Source: Laburnicola sp. R22_1
Lineage: Eukaryota > Ascomycota > Dothideomycetes > Pleosporales > Didymosphaeriaceae
NCBI GenBank assembly: GCA_014281115.1
Contig: JACONQ010000001.1
Coordinates: forward strand, 2,728,001 to 2,792,000
DNA: 64,000 bases
Direction: 5' to 3'
Part shown: positions 1 through 10,363 of the stretch, piece after piece
Layout of the letters: the number at the start of each line of letters is the position of its first letter
Numbering within the stretch: position 1 is the stretch's first letter
The notes under the pieces: generated by a model
The model's input: the letters and a program-made list of their open reading frames with translations, nothing else
Database searches by the model: none
What the model was told of the DNA's origin: nothing
Translations under genes and position numbers: made by a program

Positions 1-136
1 TGTCGCCGAGTTGGCGGCGGGTTTGGTTGCCTTCGAAGAGGATGACGGAGAATCCTCTCTTGCGACATTCGATGGCTGCGGTGAGGCCGCCGAATCCGGC
101 TCCGACTATGAGGACTTTGAGAGCTTCTGTGGACAT
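1..136 (-). CDS. FAD-dependent monooxygenase, N-terminal fragment
   Basis: Only the first 45 codons lie in the window; the gene runs off the left edge. The peptide begins MSTEALKVLIVGAGFGGLTA, a beta strand followed by the Rossmann dinucleotide-binding motif GxGxxG. An acidic residue at the end of the second strand (VILFEGN) would bind the ribose of FAD. This is typical of salicylate-hydroxylase-like flavoprotein monooxygenases, which hydroxylate aromatic or polyketide substrates using NAD(P)H and O2. The ATG at 134-136 opens the motif at the usual distance. It is transcribed away from the P450 gene that starts at 787, so the two may share a regulatory region and a pathway. The substrate cannot be inferred from this fragment. 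Confidence 0.8.
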   Translation of the reverse strand, partial: MSTEALKVLIVGAGFGGLTAAIECRKRGFSVILFEGNQTRRQLGD

Positions 137-786
137 GGTGCGCTTGGAATGGGGACTGTGAACAAGACGTATGCTTATGTACGTTCCCAAGCGTGCACTG
201 CTGGGCTAAGTCGAGTCGTATGGTGGATGCTTGGGGGTGGAAACTTGGAGGTCTGAAAAAGATGGTCCCAAGCATGTATTGGAGACCTTGGAGGGGTATC
301 ATCGCGATCCCACGAGCAACAAATATCATATCCATTTCCGAGACCCCCAGGTGCTTAATCTGCGGGTCTATCGAGGATTGTGGGGGGCGCGGGTTCGGCC
401 GTGCGCCCCACCCACAAGCGCCACCTGGATGTCATCGCGCCGAATCAAACCAGCCATCGAAATCCATCAAAAGACGACGAATTATTTCGCAGCAGCTATC
501 AGAGTAGAGCATCATCGGTTTGTATCACAGCTATTGCAGCATCGTGAGTTGCATATACGACAGCATGTGGCGGTGTCTTGCTGTCCCAGAAGCCTGCGAC
601 GACCAGCCGGCACCTTCACCCCCACACACTCGAGTCCTCGCGGATCATTGCCGAAGACAGCGCTGCACACAATTGCCGAATGCCACGTCTGCTCCCATAC
701 CCCTGCACTACATAAGTACTTCAAGCTCGTCAACCATGTGTAAGTCGAACCATTCTATTCGAAGCCTCGTCTCCACCCACATTGAC
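137..786. promoter_or_regulatory. Divergent intergenic region
   Basis: This 650 bp stretch separates the divergent starts of the FAD monooxygenase and the P450, so it should contain both promoters. I see no clear TATA box and no convincing transcription-factor palindrome. An ATG at 736 is in frame with the P450 and could be an alternative upstream start adding 17 residues. Confidence 0.5.
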
Positions 787-2403
787 ATGGCTACAGAGTC
801 GATATTGTGGTCGCCCTATGTGTGGTTCTCAGTCATCATCGCAATTCCCGCTATCACAATCCTCCACGATGTTTGGGTGTGGTATCGCATGCCACCAGGC
901 CCGACCCCTCTGCCGTTTCTTGGCAACAAGCTCCAGCTTCCAAAGTCTCAGCCGTGGATACAATTCCAGAAGTGGTCAAAGCAATATGGCCCGATATTCA
1001 CGATATGGATTGGCAGGAAACCCACAGTGATCATCTCGGATCCTGTGGTAGCTGCCGAGCTGATGGAGAAGAGGAGCACGAAGTATTCTTCGAGGCCGCG
1101 TATGGTGGCTATGGGGGAGATATTGTGGGACGGGGCGAGTGTACTCGTGCAACCGTATGGCAAAGAGTGGAGTATCAGAAGGAAGCTCTTGCACCAGGCT
1201 ATGACGCCTAAAGCGTTGAGGTTATACAAACCCGTGCAAACCGCGGAGGCTTTGCGCTTGTGCTGTCAGCTACTCGAAGCACCGGACAACTGGGAGAAGC
1301 TCCTGGAGCGATATACTTCTAGTATCGTCTTTTCAGTGGCATATGGTCATCGCATCGACTCTTTGAACGCTGAGGTCATTCGTCAGCGCTTCAAGTTTAT
1401 GCAATACGCCGCATCGCTGAACGTGCCCGGTGCTTATTTGGTCGAATCGTTTCCGATCTTGAAACATGTCCCGGACGTGCTAGCACCTTGGAAAAGGGAG
1501 GTCAAGGCGCATGGCAGGGAAGAAGCAGTGGCCAACATGCACCTAGTAGATATCGTTCGTTCTGACATTGCTCGAGCGAAGACAAGCGGCGACGATATCC
1601 CGGATTCTCTTTGCAAACTGCTTCTGGACCTACGGGAGAAGGAGCATATACCCCTTTCCGACCGCGACTTCTCATCCGTTTCGGCATCGCTCTTCGGCGC
1701 AGGCTCTGACACAACCGCATCAACGCTCTGCACCGCGCTCCTGGCATTAGTCACGCACCCAGAGACCCTGTGCGCTGCGCACAAAGAGCTGGACGATATA
1801 ATTGGACCAGAAAGGACACCTACCTTCGAAGACAAATCTCGTCTTCCCTACACTCGTGCGCTAGTCAAGGAAGTCCTCCGCTGGCGACCTGTAGCTGTGC
1901 TAGGCGGCACACCGCACGCATCAACAGAGGACGACCACTACGAAGGCTTTTACATCCCCTCGGGAACCACAGTACTTGGTAACTCCTGGGCCATCAACTT
2001 GAACGAAGAATACTACCCAAACCCGCATCTTTTCAACCCTTCGCGCTTTCTCGATGGTGCGCTTGCCGAGAAGTCAAAGAACCCCACCACCCTTTCGGGC
2101 AAACCGCATCCCGCCAAAGCCGGTCACTCGTCCTTTGGGTGGGGACGGCGCATCTGTCCTGGGGCAGATCTAGCAACCAACAGTTTATTCATTGCTCTTG
2201 CGAAGATTTTATGGGCTTTTGACATAGCGCCACTGAAGGATGTGCGGTACGATACGTTCGCATATACGGAGGGGTTTAATATTCGACCGAAGAAGTTTGC
2301 GTGCGAGATCAAAATTAGGAGTCAGGCGCATAAGAGGGTTGTAGAGAGAGAGCTGGGAGATGCAGAGAAAATCCTGGAGAGGTTCACGCCATTTGAAGAG
2401 TAG
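787..2403 (+). CDS. Cytochrome P450 monooxygenase, membrane-anchored
   Basis: A 538-residue intronless P450. Residues 5-28 form an N-terminal membrane anchor, followed by the proline-rich hinge MPPGPTPLPFLGN. The I-helix motif AGSDTTAS lies near residue 305, the K-helix ExxR as EVLR near 362, and the heme-binding loop FGWGRRICPG near 449-458 with the ligand cysteine at about 457. Full length and all signatures indicate an active ER-bound monooxygenase. The sequence resembles fungal O-methylsterigmatocystin-oxidoreductase-like (OrdA-like) P450s that act in secondary metabolism; the substrate is unknown. The ATG at 787 was chosen because the membrane anchor follows at once; an in-frame ATG at 736 is possible. 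The divergent FAD monooxygenase next door suggests an oxidative tailoring pair at the edge of a metabolite cluster. Confidence 0.93.
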   Translation: MATESILWSPYVWFSVIIAIPAITILHDVWVWYRMPPGPTPLPFLGNKLQLPKSQPWIQFQKWSKQYGPIFTIWIGRKPTVIISDPVVAAELMEKRSTKYSSRPRMVAMGEILWDGASVLVQPYGKEWSIRRKLLHQAMTPKALRLYKPVQTAEALRLCCQLLEAPDNWEKLLERYTSSIVFSVAYGHRIDSLNAEVIRQRFKFMQYAASLNVPGAYLVESFPILKHVPDVLAPWKREVKAHGREEAVANMHLVDIVRSDIARAKTSGDDIPDSLCKLLLDLREKEHIPLSDRDFSSVSASLFGAGSDTTASTLCTALLALVTHPETLCAAHKELDDIIGPERTPTFEDKSRLPYTRALVKEVLRWRPVAVLGGTPHASTEDDHYEGFYIPSGTTVLGNSWAINLNEEYYPNPHLFNPSRFLDGALAEKSKNPTTLSGKPHPAKAGHSSFGWGRRICPGADLATNSLFIALAKILWAFDIAPLKDVRYDTFAYTEGFNIRPKKFACEIKIRSQAHKRVVERELGDAEKILERFTPFEE

Positions 2404-2951
2404 AACTTGGTAGGCATAATGCCTTAGGATGAGAGAGCAATCGGAGATCGGTTTTGGAACTCACGCTGCGATGAACTGACATCCGGGTTTGTGTCTGATT
2501 ACTGAGCAACCTTGTACGTATATATAATCGGAGCAGCCTGACTGCCTGCTTCATACATACTTTGCTTACGCGAGCTATAAGTATCTGCATTGGTTGATGT
2601 AAAGACACTGCTGCGCGATTGGGCCAAAGCATTACCGAAATCAGGATCTGCAGCTGATTCTTGATCGGACGTATTTGAGAAAAGCGACCCCATACTTTTG
2701 TATTCTTGCACTTCTTCAGTCAACAATCGGAGGTTTGTATATTGTGGTGAGCTGGACCTGCTGATGGAGAGCGCCGCCTGCTCATATACGGCGCAGCACT
2801 GTGGAGTACCTTGCCTCCCAACCTATCTTGATTTACCGCCCTCACACAAACAGTCCTTTGAAGATGCTTCCGTCTACACGAGATAAATATACCTACATTT
2901 GTAGAAGCGTAAATATCATGTGACAGCGCGCCATCCATGGATGTTCTCGCT
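2404..2951. other. Intergenic, P450 3' side
   Basis: Region between the P450 stop and the left end of element A. It holds the P450 3' untranslated region. I recognise no gene, RNA or repeat here. Confidence 0.5.
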
Positions 2952-2953
2952 TA

Positions 2954-5087
2954 CCATGTTTCCCCGCTCAACGCACAGACCCCACTCAACGCACAGTTGG
3001 CACCAAAAATCTCTATACTTTCAACCCTCATAACTCTACTAATATGGACCCGATTGACGCAGCTGTTGAAGCTTTGAGATCCCTGAAGCTAGGAGAACGT
3101 CCTAATATATCTCAGGTTGCGCGAGAGTACGGCGTTGAGCGGTCGCGGCTCTCGAAGCGTTTTCGCGGGGTGCAGGGCACCTATGCGTCCTGGACAGAAG
3201 AAAAGCGACTCCTCAACTCTACACAGGAAAAACAGCTACTATAGTACATTGAAAAGCTGTGTACACGAGGCCTACCTCCTATAAGAGAGATGATACGAAA
3301 TTTCGCAGCAGAAATAGCCTATTAAGAGCCAGGAAAACACTGGGTTGATCGCTATATTGCGCGGTATTAAATTAACCTTATATCGCGATGGACATCTGGT
3401 ATTGATAACCAGCGCCACAAAGCTGATTCAGCCTTCAAATACGCCCTCTATTTTAAGCTTTTGGACGATAAGATCAAGCAGTACGACATCGCGCCATCAA
3501 ATACATACAATATGGATGAGAAGGGCTTCTTAATTGCGGTAGTGTTAAGAATGAAGCGCGTATTCTCCCGACGCTAGTATGATCAGGGTAGCGTCAAGCA
3601 GGTACTCTAGGACGGCAACAGGGAGTGGATCACGACGATAGCTTGTATATGCGCCGACGGCAGCTCTCTCGATCCTGCCCTCATATATCAGGCAGCTTCT
3701 GGCAATATTCAGGACACCTGGTTGCAGGATTTTGATCCTCAAGAGCACCGCGCCTTCTTCGCCTTATCACCTTCAGGATGGACAAACAACGAACTTGGCA
3801 TTGCCTGGCTTAAGAGGTGCTTTCAGGAGGAGACTAAGACGAAGGCAAAACGCGACTATAGGCTCCTTATTCTTGATGGGTATGGCTCGCATATTACAAT
3901 GGAGTTTATTGAGTTCTGCGATTAAAATAGGATCCTCCTGGCTATCTATCCGCCGCATTTAACTTATACGCTGCAGCCTCTAGATGTCTGCCTTTTTAAG
4001 CCTCTCTTAGCTGCATATACTAAAGAGCTCTCCTAATTCATGTACAACAGCTAGGGCCTTACATCTATTACTAAGCGCGACTTCTTCCGCTTCTTCTGTA
4101 GGGCGTATAGGACTGCGTTTGCTGAGGAAACGATTATTAACTCATTCAGAGTTACTGGCATCTCTCCACTGGATAGCAACGCTATATTGAAGAAATTTAA
4201 GGATCCAGAGCCTAAGAGGCCATCAAGCAGTGATAGTACGTCGTCAGTACTCTCTGCAAGCGACTGGCGCAAGATTGAACGGCTCCTACGACAGGTAGTT
4301 GATGATATCTACGATAAACGCGCCTTACAGCTCTCTCACACGATATATGCAATTACGACTCAAAAACAGCTCCTTCAGCATAAAAACAACCGTCTTAAAG
4401 ACGCCCTTATTAATGAGAAGAAGCGCCGTACGCGTGGCAAGGCATTACTACTTAAACCTCCCCAGAATTACGCTGGTGGCGCTGTCTTCTAGTCGCCATC
4501 TAAAGTTGAAGCTGCCCGCAATCAACAAGTCCAAAAAGACGCCAAAGCAGAAGAACTACAACACCAGAAGGATCGCAATAAGCTAGCTAGGGAGCAGAAA
4601 AAGCAGGAGAAACAGGCTATGCTTCAGCAAAGAGCAGAAATAAGGATGGCTGCAAAGGAGATCAAATTGCAGGAAAAACAGCAGAAGGCTGCAGAGCGCG
4701 AAGAAGCCCTACTCGCCTACGCAGCTAAAAGCAACTCCAGAATGATATACAATTAGCTAAAAGGGTAAGGCGCGTAGCCTCACAGCTCCTGCACCTCCTG
4801 CTCATGTTATTGAGGACCTAGAGGCTGATGCTGAGGATCTATCCGTCATTGAAGGGGTGGTAGAGGCATCTGGCCCATCAACGCGCACGCGTACAGTACG
4901 CCTCCCACAGAGGTATCGCACCTAATATATCGTTGCCAATCGATTAAAACGACTTTTAAGAATGCTACTACAAAAAATCTCGTGATAATTTGATCTATAT
5001 AGAGCTGTACAGCTTTAAAAGTAGTAGTAGTGGGCATCCTCAAACTGTGCGTTGAGTGGGGTCTGTGCGTTGAGCGGGGAAACATGG
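2954..5087 (+). mobile_element. Element A: Fot1/pogo-type Tc1/mariner transposon, decayed
   Basis: A 2,134 bp element bounded by perfect 45 bp terminal inverted repeats at 2954-2998 and 5043-5087, flanked by TA dinucleotides at 2952-2953 and 5088-5089, the Tc1/mariner target duplication. The repeat begins CCATGTTTCCCC and holds the 12-mer CTCAACGCACAG twice, 18 bp apart. Inside is a plus-strand transposase ruined by stops. Perfect inverted repeats around a badly damaged gene suggest it could still be mobilised by a related transposase. Confidence 0.95.
3044..4925 (+). pseudogene. Fot1-like transposase pseudogene (element A)
   Basis: Remnant of a DDE transposase of the pogo/Fot1 branch, which cuts and pastes the element by binding its inverted repeats. 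The start MDPIDAAVEALRSLKLGERP leads into a CENP-B-like helix-turn-helix (SQVAREYGVERSRLSKRF). Further on are NMDEKGFLI (first catalytic Asp), LLILDGYGSH (second) and LQPLDVCLFKP (third), then a basic coiled-coil tail. At least nine in-frame stops, all TAG or TAA, interrupt it (for example at 3242, 3322, 3367 and 3575). At least one frameshift lies near 4730, because the conserved C-terminal end is in another frame. It cannot make a full protein. Confidence 0.92.
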
Positions 5088-5217
5088 TATGTCCATCCGT
5101 GTTCTCACGCGTCATTTAGCGTTACACGAAAAGCGTGTTTCATCCACCACAACGCGTTGCTACTACACGACACACGCAACTCTATAATCGCTTGCCAATT
5201 GCCTTTAGAATAGCATT

Positions 5218-6902
5218 ATGTCTTCTACAACGGTGGTAAAGTAAGTATTGAACATTGATCAGGCACGACTTCCTTCCACTGACTCTTTACAGGAGGGGTC
5301 GAGGAAGACCTCGGAAAGACGCGTCGCGTAACGCGAATACCGCCTCGAAAGTCGACGCGACAACCACATCAGCGGCGAGCCCAAATACTCCGTATGTATT
5401 GACGATGCAGCAGAGACGCGTTGCAATTAACTCTCCCTAAGACAAGCAAAACGACCTGGGATCGCACCAGCTGACCCGGCCGTGAAAGAGAAGTAAGGAT
5501 CAGTGGAGACAGAACCGATGACAGAGAGGATTGACATGCATCCAGGAGACCGCGTGGAAGACCGCGAAAGAATGCGCCGCCGGTCGCAAAACGACCTGCT
5601 TCGGTGGATGCTAGTCGCGCCTCACCTGTCGCGCAGAAGACGCGAACTATGCAGACCAAAATCACGGCGTTCCTGAAAAGGGAGGCCGTCAAACCTGTTG
5701 CAGACATTACACCAGAGCGCGACAGTGTAGCTGCGCCAACAACCGAAGGCAGCTATACGCGTCCTATGAGTGGATGGCCATTGCAGCTGGAATCGAACGT
5801 CGTGGGTTCAACGAGTCATCGAGACCAGTGCGATGCAGCCGCAAATGCCCTCCAGGAGACGACGATACAAGAACCGCTGAACAGATCAGTGGTACTGCCC
5901 TCGCCCTTCAATGCCAGTCAGCCAAGACCTCCAGCATGGCGGTATACCAGTCAAACAGTTGCACCAGGACCAAGCTCGTGTGCACCAGAAGAGCTTCGGT
6001 TCAAGAGTGAACAAGGACCGCTAAACCGTCCAGTGGTGTCGTCTCCTCCCCAGCATACCAGGAATACATCGACGCCAGTAACATGCTCGTGCAACCCTAT
6101 GGAGTATCGGTTCACATTCGGCGAGCACAAGGGAAAGACGTTCGAAGAAACGCCGTTCGGCTATCTCAAAGCGCTCCCCAAGACAGAATGCTTCAAGTCT
6201 CTGCCTGGGCTAAAGCAAGCGTACGACGGGTTCCTCAAAGCGCAAGAAGAGGGATCGCCTCCGCAGAATCTTCACCACGCAACACCGTGTCCTCTGCACG
6301 GGCAACCAGCACCATTGCCTACGCACAATCTTCAACACACGGCACCGCGTCCTGGACCCGGACAAGCTGCACCACCTCCTCCCCCTATCCATTCGGAACT
6401 ACCTCCACAACCCCAAAGAATCTCGCAGACCCCGTGCCGAGAACTCATGCACATGTTCCGCAAGGTGCAAATGGGTCACCTGAAACACAGGATACACCCA
6501 AAGGAGGCGCTGACGTACCATTATCCGGGCACATCAATGGGCATATACGATGACTCCAATGGTCCTCCTCCGCCCGGGAGACCAATCCCCACAGCACCAA
6601 GAGCACAAGGTAATGACGCAGCACCAACAGCAAACGGTAATGCCTCCCTTCCTGTGCTATCCAAGGCTGCGCGGAAACGGAGGGTGAGGAAGGAAAGACA
6701 GGCCCCAGAAGCCGCGGCAGCGCTTCACACACTGCCGCCCTCCAACGCACCGCAAGGAGGGATGACGCTGCAAACGCCGCCGCCCTCACCCTCGGCGCCC
6801 TTTGGCATCTACATCAAAACCGAACCCACGGAGCCGGAAGCCTGGTCTACGGTCCCGCTGCCGATGAGCGCGCTCCATCGCAACGCGCCGTGGAACCATT
6901 AG
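5218..6902 (+). CDS. AT-hook, proline-rich putative DNA-binding protein
   Basis: Proposed exons are 5218-5240, 5293-5391, 5442-5492 and 5546-6902, giving about 509 residues. Two AT-hook modules are encoded just after introns of the same phase: KRGRGRPRKD and KRPRGRPRKN. AT-hooks bind the minor groove of AT-rich DNA, so a chromatin role is likely. A small domain at roughly 5.1-5.2 hundred bases into the last exon reads YRFTFGEHKGKTFEETPFGY and resembles the GKHKGKT-type motif of DUF3820-like domains; I am unsure of that match. The rest is rich in Pro, Thr and Ser and probably disordered. The third exon depends on an AAG acceptor at 5439-5441, which is uncommon. It lies 130 bp from element A. 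No specific function is assigned. Confidence 0.6.
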
Positions 6903-7050
6903 TCACTGCGCTCGACGGTTCTTGCTTCTCCATCCACGGTAGGTTTGTTTTTCTTCCTCGCACGCGGCCTCAGACGCACACCATAGACGCCTAGCCGCCC
7001 GTTTATCTAGTAGCGTGCGCACCGCTAGATGGAATTTTTGGAAGCAGGAA

Positions 7051-7234
7051 TGTATATATATCTGTGTGTGTGTATGTATATGTGTGTGTATATATGTGTG
7101 TGTATTGAAGATCTTCGTCGTGTGGAGATTCTAACCAAGGTCGAGTCCGCACCATACACAGAGAGGAGTAAAACAGGAGGCACTATAACCCAGTACCTAG
7201 CACACAGTGATATGTGTGTATATATATATATATA

Positions 7235-7327
<93 letters not shown>

Positions 7328-7328
7328 C
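7051..7328. repeat. TG/TATG microsatellite tracts
   Basis: Two dinucleotide-rich tracts, 7051-7105 and 7208-7328, are built of TG runs broken by TATA and TATG units, with about 100 bp of ordinary sequence between. They occupy the intergenic space (6903-7634) between the convergent AT-hook and bZIP genes; I see no gene in the remainder. Apparent reading frames here are products of the repeat. Confidence 0.95.
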
Positions 7329-7634
7329 TAGGTGCGTGTAGGGGGTAATGGGGGCTAAACGAGCCTCAGGAGGCTTAAGGCTACTATCACTACAGTTGTC
7401 ACCCATACAACCCTAAACATGCTCCCTCCCTCTAAGCCAACCGACGCTCCTCGCCCCAAGCATCCCGTCCTCATAACACAAACGCCACCCACCCATTCAT
7501 TCCCCGCAAAAGCGTGCGCAGAGCACGCATGCAAAATGAACAACATCTACTACCAATATGGTGTATGTATAAACATATTTACTTTACCAGCCTAGCCCAG
7601 ACCATACATACATGCATCTATACATACACAATTA

Positions 7635-8213
7635 TCAACAACGATACAAATCCATGCCACACGATACTCTACTTCTCCTCCCTTGGTGGTGGTCCGGGGC
7701 ACCGTCGGCGGACCATGGGCGGATGTTGCTGGCGACGCTGGCGACGCTGGGCGACGGCGCGCCATGGGGGAGAGGGGGGAGAGAGGCAGCAGCGGGGTGC
7801 GGCGGTGCGTGGTCGTGGGGGGGAAGGGGGGAGCGCTCGGCGGCGCGCAGCAAGGCGGGCGAGGCCATGGCCACGATGGATTCCAGGCGCTTGCGCACGT
7901 CGTGGAGCTCGGCGAGCACGGCGTCCTTCTCGCGCAGCACCAGCTGCAGGTCGTGGTAGGGCTGCTGGCTCTCGAGCTCGTAGATGCGCTGTTTCGGGCC
8001 ATGGATGTGCTTCTTGGTGCGCTCGCGGATGGCGCGCTGCGCTTCGCGGTCGTTGGCTCTCTTGCGCGGCAACTGCTCGGGCGTGAGGTGGGCGACGCCC
8101 CGCGTGCTCGTGGTGCCGGTGCGGCGCTTCTTGGGGGGCGGCGGCTGCAAGGCACTGCCGTCGTCCGTGGCAGTGGCAGTGGCATCGTCGGCCGGGCTGA
8201 GGCCCCCGGCCAT
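7635..8213 (-). CDS. Short bZIP transcription factor, probably truncated
   Basis: A 192-residue frame starts MAGGLSPADDATATATDDGS. After a KKRR nuclear-localisation-like cluster comes the basic region RKRANDREAQRAIRERTKKH (about residues 50-70), typical of a large fungal bZIP group, then a zipper ending in LAELHDVRKRL. Two things are odd. A proline lies at the start of the zipper (HIHGPKQRIYELE), where a leucine-containing helix is expected. The protein also stops soon after a conserved-looking IRPWSADG segment, while relatives of this type are, from general knowledge, several hundred residues long with a C-terminal DUF3425-like domain. No further exon is evident before the microsatellite. 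It may be a truncated gene or have unseen 3' exons. Confidence 0.6.
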   Translation of the reverse strand: MAGGLSPADDATATATDDGSALQPPPPKKRRTGTTSTRGVAHLTPEQLPRKRANDREAQRAIRERTKKHIHGPKQRIYELESQQPYHDLQLVLREKDAVLAELHDVRKRLESIVAMASPALLRAAERSPLPPHDHAPPHPAAASLPPLPHGAPSPSVASVASNIRPWSADGAPDHHQGRRSRVSCGMDLYRC

Positions 8214-8301
8214 GGAGCCAGGAGCGTGGTCTGAGAGTCATGCCCACTTGGTTCCATGCGGGGAAGCCCTTGTTCCTGTTCCAACAAACCCCATCTCCAC
8301 C

Positions 8302-9499
8302 ATGGCCGACGAGACCAAGACCATCTCCTTCGCCAGCAAGCTCGGCATCGCGTCGACGACCCTCAAAGGCTGTCTGTGGCCTCCACCTCTGGAGAGCTCT
8401 GCTGACCCATGACCAAGTGCTCGCTGGATCCGTCCGCCTATGGGTGTCGCCATTCAAGGGCCAAAAGGGCGCGCAAAACTACTACAAAGATGTCGTCTTC
8501 ACCATCATGCGCTCGTCGCTGGGCAACCTGAATCTCGCCCAGGAGGCCTACACGCGCGTCCCGACCACCGAAACCTACGTCAAGTTCTGCAGGGACAATG
8601 GCCTCACTCCCGATAGCGTCACGCTCCCCAGCGGCACACAGGCGCACTGGCTCGGGAACAAGAACGCGAAGAGGGTCCTCCTCTGGTTCCACGGTACGCC
8701 CACACCATAGACACGAGCCATGCATGCGACTGATGGGCTATAAGGCGGTGGCTACGTGGTGCCAGGAAAGAGTGGTCACTTGCAATACCTCACAGACATG
8801 AAAGACACGCTCAACGCACAAGGCTCCTCAACAGCCGTCTTCTTCCTCGCCTACAGCCTCGCCCCCGAACACAAATACCCCACACAACTAACCCAAGCCG
8901 TCGAAGCCCTCCGCTACCTCGTCCAAACCACCAACCGAGCCCCCTCAGACATCAGCCTAGGCGGCGACTCCGCCGGCGGCAACCTCGCCATCGGCCTCCT
9001 CTCGCACCTCACCCATCCCCACCCTGAGATCCCCGCCCTCCCCCTCCCCACAAAACTCCACGCCGCACTGCTCCTCTCCCCCTGGTGCTCCTTCAACACG
9101 CACACGCGCGCCTACGCCACCAACGCTGAAAAAGACTGCTTCGACCGCCGCGCGCTCGAGCGCTGGTCCGCCGCCTTCCTCGGCAGCGCCTCCCCCTTCG
9201 CCGGCGACTTCTACAGCGAGCCCGTCACGGCGCCCGCATCGTGGTGGGAAGGCACCGCCGCCGTCATCGACGAGGTGCTCATTTGGGCCGGGGGGAACGA
9301 GATTCTGTTGGATGGGATTGAGGAGTTTGCGACGAGGTTTACCAAGGGGTTTGGGGGGAGGGGCGGGAGGGTGAATACGGTGGTTACGGAGAGGGCGGCG
9401 CATATGGAGCCGGTTTTGGAGTTGATGTTGGGGTATAGGGGGGATAGTGGGACGGGGAGTGCGGGGGTGGTGAAGGATTGGGTGAGGGCGAGGTTGTAG
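8302..9499 (+). CDS. Alpha/beta-hydrolase of the HGGG esterase type
   Basis: Exons 8302-8371, 8418-8693 and 8745-9499 give 366 residues. The oxyanion-hole motif HGGG is assembled across intron 2. The nucleophile elbow GDSAGG lies near residue 190, the acid is probably the Asp of NEILLDG, and the histidine is in AAHMEPV. These mark the Abhydrolase_3 family (hormone-sensitive-lipase/steryl acetyl hydrolase type), which hydrolyses small esters such as acetylated sterols. Intron 1 (46 nt, donor GTCTGT, branch GCTGAC, acceptor AAG) is weak by consensus, but removing it joins LKG to LLAGSVRLW in frame. The third codon position of the last exon is very GC-rich. It is divergent from the bZIP gene, with only 88 bp between the two starts. 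Confidence 0.88.
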
Positions 9500-10363
9500 G
9501 TACTGGGTGGGGTGGGGTGGTTTGTTATCTATCGTTTTTGCCGAGAGTCATGGTGCTGTGGAATGAGACACGTTGGGGCGGCATGGAGGGGTGGATTGGC
9601 GGATGTGGTGATTGGGGATATGGAGATGATTCTTTGGGAGAGTAGATGTAGTTTGCGTTTTTGGAAGATGTAGAACCCGTAGGGGGGTTGAAGGGGGTGG
9701 TGTGGTATGGTATCTTGTACTCCGCAGGATGCACATGTAGTAGCGGCGATAAAACATACAAAAGAGCGATGGCTTTGACTGGCGACTTATGGCATGGTAG
9801 AGACGCTGATGGTAATGGAGATGGAATTATAAGGTTGGTGTAGGGGGTTGGTGTAGATGCATGTGGGTGGATATGTACGTATGGTTAGTTTTAAATGGAT
9901 GGTGGGTTGAAGTATTGTTGTTCTGGAAGAATGTTTGGAACGAAGTTAGTATTTGTGGTTTATGTCGGGGTGGACGCGGTTGGTGCGAATAGAGGTTAAC
10001 TATATGGATTCTGGTCATGCAATTGGATGTACCTAGGTAGTCAGTAAGTTGTTACAATATATTATGCAATTAGCAATATGTAGCTAACAGTGTCGGAATA
10101 ACTGTGGATACGTCTTGTAATCTGTAAAAGGTTGAAATGTATATAAACGGATATATCAATGCGATATAGTTATTTTGTACTCTCTTTATTGGACATGTTC
10201 TTAGCCGCAGAAAAATTTAGTCCATCAATGCATGCCGATTAAGAAGCACTAATACTTGCAAAATTTAAAATCATTGGTCTCCCTCTTTATGTGGGGTGTA
10301 CTCGGCGAAGAGAAAGGTTGTTATTAAACCAAGACATTCTAAAATACACATTAAATAATACAT
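9500..10363. other. Intergenic, increasingly AT-rich
   Basis: Downstream of the hydrolase the sequence first is G-rich, then turns AT-rich from about 10,020 toward element B, as often happens when RIP leaks from a repeat into flanking DNA. No gene is recognised. Confidence 0.5.

Noticed and set aside
520..786. Upstream extension of the P450 frame
   Set aside because: The extension lacks P450 features; the membrane anchor follows the ATG at 787. A start at 736 remains possible.
5604..5606. Start of the AT-hook protein at 5604
   Set aside because: The codon is GTG and the conserved AT-hook KRPRGRPRKN lies upstream in the same frame, so the frame must begin earlier through spliced exons.
7029..7406. 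Frames made of repeated VCVCV or HTHTH residues
   Set aside because: Translation of the TG/TATG microsatellite, not a protein.
7500..8457. Several long overlapping frames on both strands around the bZIP gene
   Set aside because: GC-rich coding sequence opens all frames; only the frame with the bZIP motif and the spliced hydrolase frame make sense.
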